Of a stretch of 64,000 bases of DNA, positions 61,177-64,000 are shown in pieces (the first letter of the stretch is position 1; each line of letters starts with the position of its first letter). The stretch comes from Verrucomicrobiota bacterium (GTDB taxonomy: Bacteria > Verrucomicrobiota > Verrucomicrobiia > Chthoniobacterales > UBA10450). The translations under genes and the position numbers were made by a program. The stretch lies in contig QHPU01000044.1 in assembly GCA_003219175.1 (NCBI GenBank), positions 1 to 64,000 of the forward strand, given 5' to 3'. Below the pieces are notes generated by a model. That model did no database searches, had not been told where the DNA came from, and saw only the letters and a program-made list of their open reading frames with translations.

Positions 61177-62004
61177 ATGAGAATAGGATTCACCCCCCTC
61201 GCTCTAGCGCTCCTCGGGATGGGGGCCGCCGTTATGGCCCAATCGCCCTATGAGAGCGCGGCGGATTTCGCCAAATACGCCCGCAAATTGCGTGACCAGG
61301 CGCTGCTGAAAGTCGAGCCCCAAGTCTTTGTGCCGACCGCGTCGCGCACCAACACCGCTACCCGCTATCCGTGGAAGACGAATATTGTGACGACGGTGTT
61401 TTGGGTGGGTGAACAGGCTGGCGGAAACAATCCGGTGCCGAATTACAAGAGCGCCTGGGACGCGAACTGGACCTCAAATTATGGTGGCTTTGATAGCCCC
61501 GACGCCTCTGCGCGCCGGAACTACATACCGGCCTCATTTGTGCCGCGGCAGAATCCGTTCTACTGCGCTCTGCCCTATAACGACGTGACGCACGGCCAAT
61601 TCAAGCCGGAAGCGCCGCTGGTCATTCCGTGGTTCAGGACCGCTTATACCGAGCCGGGCCATTCTATTTGCAAGGATCACTGGATCGCCATCCGCAAGGG
61701 CAGCCGCGTGTGCTATGCGCAATGGGAAGACTGCGGGCCGTTCCGGACCGACCATTTCCAATATGTTTTCCAGAATGAACGCCCAAAGCCTAATTTGAAT
61801 CACGGAGCCGGCCTCGATGTCTCTCCGGCTGTGCGCGATTATCTCGGCCTCGGCCCGACCGATGTGACCGACTGGCAATTTGTCGAAGTGCGGGATATTC
61901 CGCCCGGTCCATGGCGCACCTATGGCGATAACAATCATTTCGTGATCGCCAAGCGCCAGGCTGAAGCGCGGCTTGTTCAGCAGACCAACGGGAGCTCGCG
62001 GTAG
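61177..62004 (+). CDS. Hypothetical secreted protein; C-terminal half resembles RlpA/expansin-like DPBB pattern
   Basis: Signal peptide MRIGFTPLALALLGMGAAVMAQ; CYAQWEDCGPFRTD...LNHGAGLDVSPAVRDYLGL. Confidence 0.65.
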   Translation: MRIGFTPLALALLGMGAAVMAQSPYESAADFAKYARKLRDQALLKVEPQVFVPTASRTNTATRYPWKTNIVTTVFWVGEQAGGNNPVPNYKSAWDANWTSNYGGFDSPDASARRNYIPASFVPRQNPFYCALPYNDVTHGQFKPEAPLVIPWFRTAYTEPGHSICKDHWIAIRKGSRVCYAQWEDCGPFRTDHFQYVFQNERPKPNLNHGAGLDVSPAVRDYLGLGPTDVTDWQFVEVRDIPPGPWRTYGDNNHFVIAKRQAEARLVQQTNGSSR

Positions 62005-62071
62005 ATTCCCGCCGAGCGGGCGTTTCCGGAGAGACATGTTTCCGCATGTCCAGCGGAAGCGCGTCCTCCCG

Positions 62072-63686
62072 TTACTCTGCGCTACTTCCCATCACGCGCG
62101 GGCGCAGTTTTTCGAAGGTTGAGTCGAGCTCGTCAACGCGTTCGACCAATTGCTGGTAATGTGCGCGCTGTGCCGTGCAGAAAGCGGTGAGGGGTTGGAT
62201 AGCGGCGTTGATTTCGCCGTAGAACAAATCGATCGCGTGCGAGATCTGATTCTCGATCGCGGCCACGAGTTCAGTCCGTGTCGCGTCCATTTGTTGGGCG
62301 TAAACACGCAGAATTTTCCCGCGCTGCCGTCTTGCCAGAAACGTTCCAATAATCGCGGCGGAAGCCGCCAGCACACCGGTGACATCTGCGACGGCCGCGC
62401 TACTCATCGCTGCGACCAGTGCTACCAGACCACCCGCTGCCGCTACGCCCGCCGGAATCCGGAGCCGATCCGACGTTTCCCGAAATATTGTTCCCATTTG
62501 TTCTGCAATGACATCTCCGCCACTTCGCTCGGCCAGGGCCAGCTGAATCGATTGCAACAACTCCCGCCGTTGTCGGGCAAAATCTGGCGGGGTGCGCGGC
62601 GCCTGCGTTTTCACTCCGCCGCCAAAATGCGTTTCGATCATGTCCTGCAGTTGTGGCCAGATGCCCCGCAAATCGGTTTCAAGCAGCTGGATAGCGTTTT
62701 CGATTTGGGGCTGGACCACCTCTCGAAGCTTCGTTTCCATTTCGTCCTGCAAATCACGCCGCCAATAATCGCGTCGCCAGATCATATTCACCGTGGTCCA
62801 GAACGTCAGTTTGTTCTCGAGGAAACGCATTCCTTGGGCCGCGCAATCGCGACAAGCCTGGTCGATGCCGCGCACAAAACCGTGGACCTGCCGCAGCGTT
62901 TGCTCTTTCCGTGCTTGCAGAGAATGGATCAGACGCTCGACGCGTTCTTCGTCCTGATTGATAACGCGAAAAGCTTCGCGCACTTCTGCTGCGATCTCGT
63001 GCAAAACAACCTGCGCGGTTTGCCAGGCCGAACGCAACTTGAGCGCATGCGCACTCGCGTCTGCCATGATCAAATCGATGTGCTCCTCCAAAGGAGCAAT
63101 TTCACTCTTTTCCTCAAGGCTGGCAGCGTTCGGCGCACCCGTGCGCGCGAGTAACGCCTGACGCGCGGAAACCGCAAAGATAGGTGGTATGGTTCCGAGC
63201 TTTTGCAGTGCGGTATCCTGTAGATGACGGCGAATCACCGCGATCTCCCCCGCCTCGCGCAAATCAGCCTGTTGTAAAACAAAAACGATATTTTTCAACC
63301 AACGCTTTTGCACGAAGGCGAGAAAATCCCACGCCGATTGCGTCCAGGGATTGATCACAGAAAAAACAAAGAGCACGAGATCGGCACGCGGGACGAATTC
63401 CTCGGTGATGCGCTGGTGTTCCGCGACCATGGTATTGGTGCCGGGAGTATCGACGACGTTGAAGTTGCGCAGGAAATCGATCGGCAGAAAACGCTCGATG
63501 AGTTGGGGTGAGACGTCGACCGTCTTTTCCACCTCGCCATGGCGAAAAATGCCGGATATCGGTAAGTAGGGCATGCAGTGTCTCCAATGAGGCGGAGTTG
63601 CGTTGCAAGTCGGCCCCGAGTCGGAGTAAGCGGATCAGTGCAGTTTCGAGGTTCGTTCGAAGCTGCAAATAATGATCGGCGATCAT
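62072..63686 (-). pseudogene. Dynamin-family GTPase, disrupted: P-loop (G1) region missing and reading frame broken
   Basis: Frame A N-terminus MIADHYLQLRTNLETALIRLLRLGADLQRNSASLETLHALLTDIR (from 63686). Frame B GIFRHGEVEKTVDVSPQLIERFLPIDFLRNFNVVDTPGTNTMVAEHQ... (ORF 62072..63574). Junction ~63550-63560. Confidence 0.78.
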
Positions 63687-63696
63687 GCCGGCGAGA

Positions 63697-64000
63697 TTAG
63701 GTGCTGGGCGATGCGGCGACGGACGGCGAGGGCGTGGCTGCGGGTGCAACCGGCTTGGGCGTTGGCGGCGGTATTGGTGTCTGAAGTTTCAACAATTCCG
63801 AAACGGTGACGAACTTGAATCCTTTCGCTTCCAGCTCTGTCAAGGTCGCCGGCATGGCCTGGATGGTTTGCGCGTGGATATCGTGGGCTAGGACGATCGA
63901 CCCCGGACGGGTTTCTTTCAAAATTCGGCTGCTAACAACATTCGGACCCGGATTTTTCCAATCGAGCGGATCGACTTCCCACAAAATAATTTCGTAACCG
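63697..64000 (-). CDS. Polysaccharide deacetylase family, C-terminal part (truncated by window edge)
   Basis: GYEIILWEVDPLDWKNPGPNVVSSRILKETRPGSIVLAHDIHAQTIQAMPATLTELEAKGFKFVTVSELL, open to the right edge. Confidence 0.88.
   Translation of the reverse strand, partial: GYEIILWEVDPLDWKNPGPNVVSSRILKETRPGSIVLAHDIHAQTIQAMPATLTELEAKGFKFVTVSELLKLQTPIPPPTPKPVAPAATPSPSVAASPST

Noticed and set aside
62150-63154. 334-aa plus-strand ORF
   Set aside because: Antisense to the dynamin-like remnant, which has recognisable GTPase-family sequence.

Overview
64 kb GC-rich bacterial chromosomal window. Gene content suggests Verrucomicrobia (Spartobacteria/Chthoniobacterales-like): a 51-aa small basic protein, an LpxL+WaaF fusion, and a matrixin with ~120-aa C-terminal repeats. 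This lineage call is from memory, not a search. Most of the window is housekeeping: an M3 peptidase, an orphan 2-oxoacid:ferredoxin oxidoreductase alpha subunit, gcvP, ilvA, ddl, acnA, an IspH-like gene, rnpB, rplM-rpsI, proS, pyrH-frr, fmt, adk, rplU-rpmA, rsmI, putA, dsbD, rluB-like, panC and nadB. No rRNA, tRNA, CRISPR array, phage or transposase gene was recognised. The most interesting layer is not genic. (1) A dense population of GTAG...CTAC-bounded double-hairpin elements resembles REP doublets (REPINs). Two are inserted IN FRAME inside conserved enzymes (acnA and putA), are read in the same frame and give near-homologous peptides. Others supply the stop codon of neighbouring genes (fmt, DUF456-like, rsmI). 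(2) Degenerate 7-bp tandem repeats are inserted in frame in gcvP (twice) and acnA. (3) A second inverted-repeat family (TGTCATyCCGAG...CTCGGGATGACA) forms the 3' end of the rluB-like gene. (4) Several genes look damaged: a histidine kinase missing its N-box, a dynamin-like GTPase missing its P-loop, a CAP-domain gene with a frameshift, and a relic of a BY-kinase C-terminus. (5) A CTTTGTnnnACAAAG operator is shared by a regulator/membrane-protein pair and the adjacent ispH-like gene. Two genes absent from the ORF track were recovered by hand: a DUF2891 CDS truncated by the left edge and the small basic protein.
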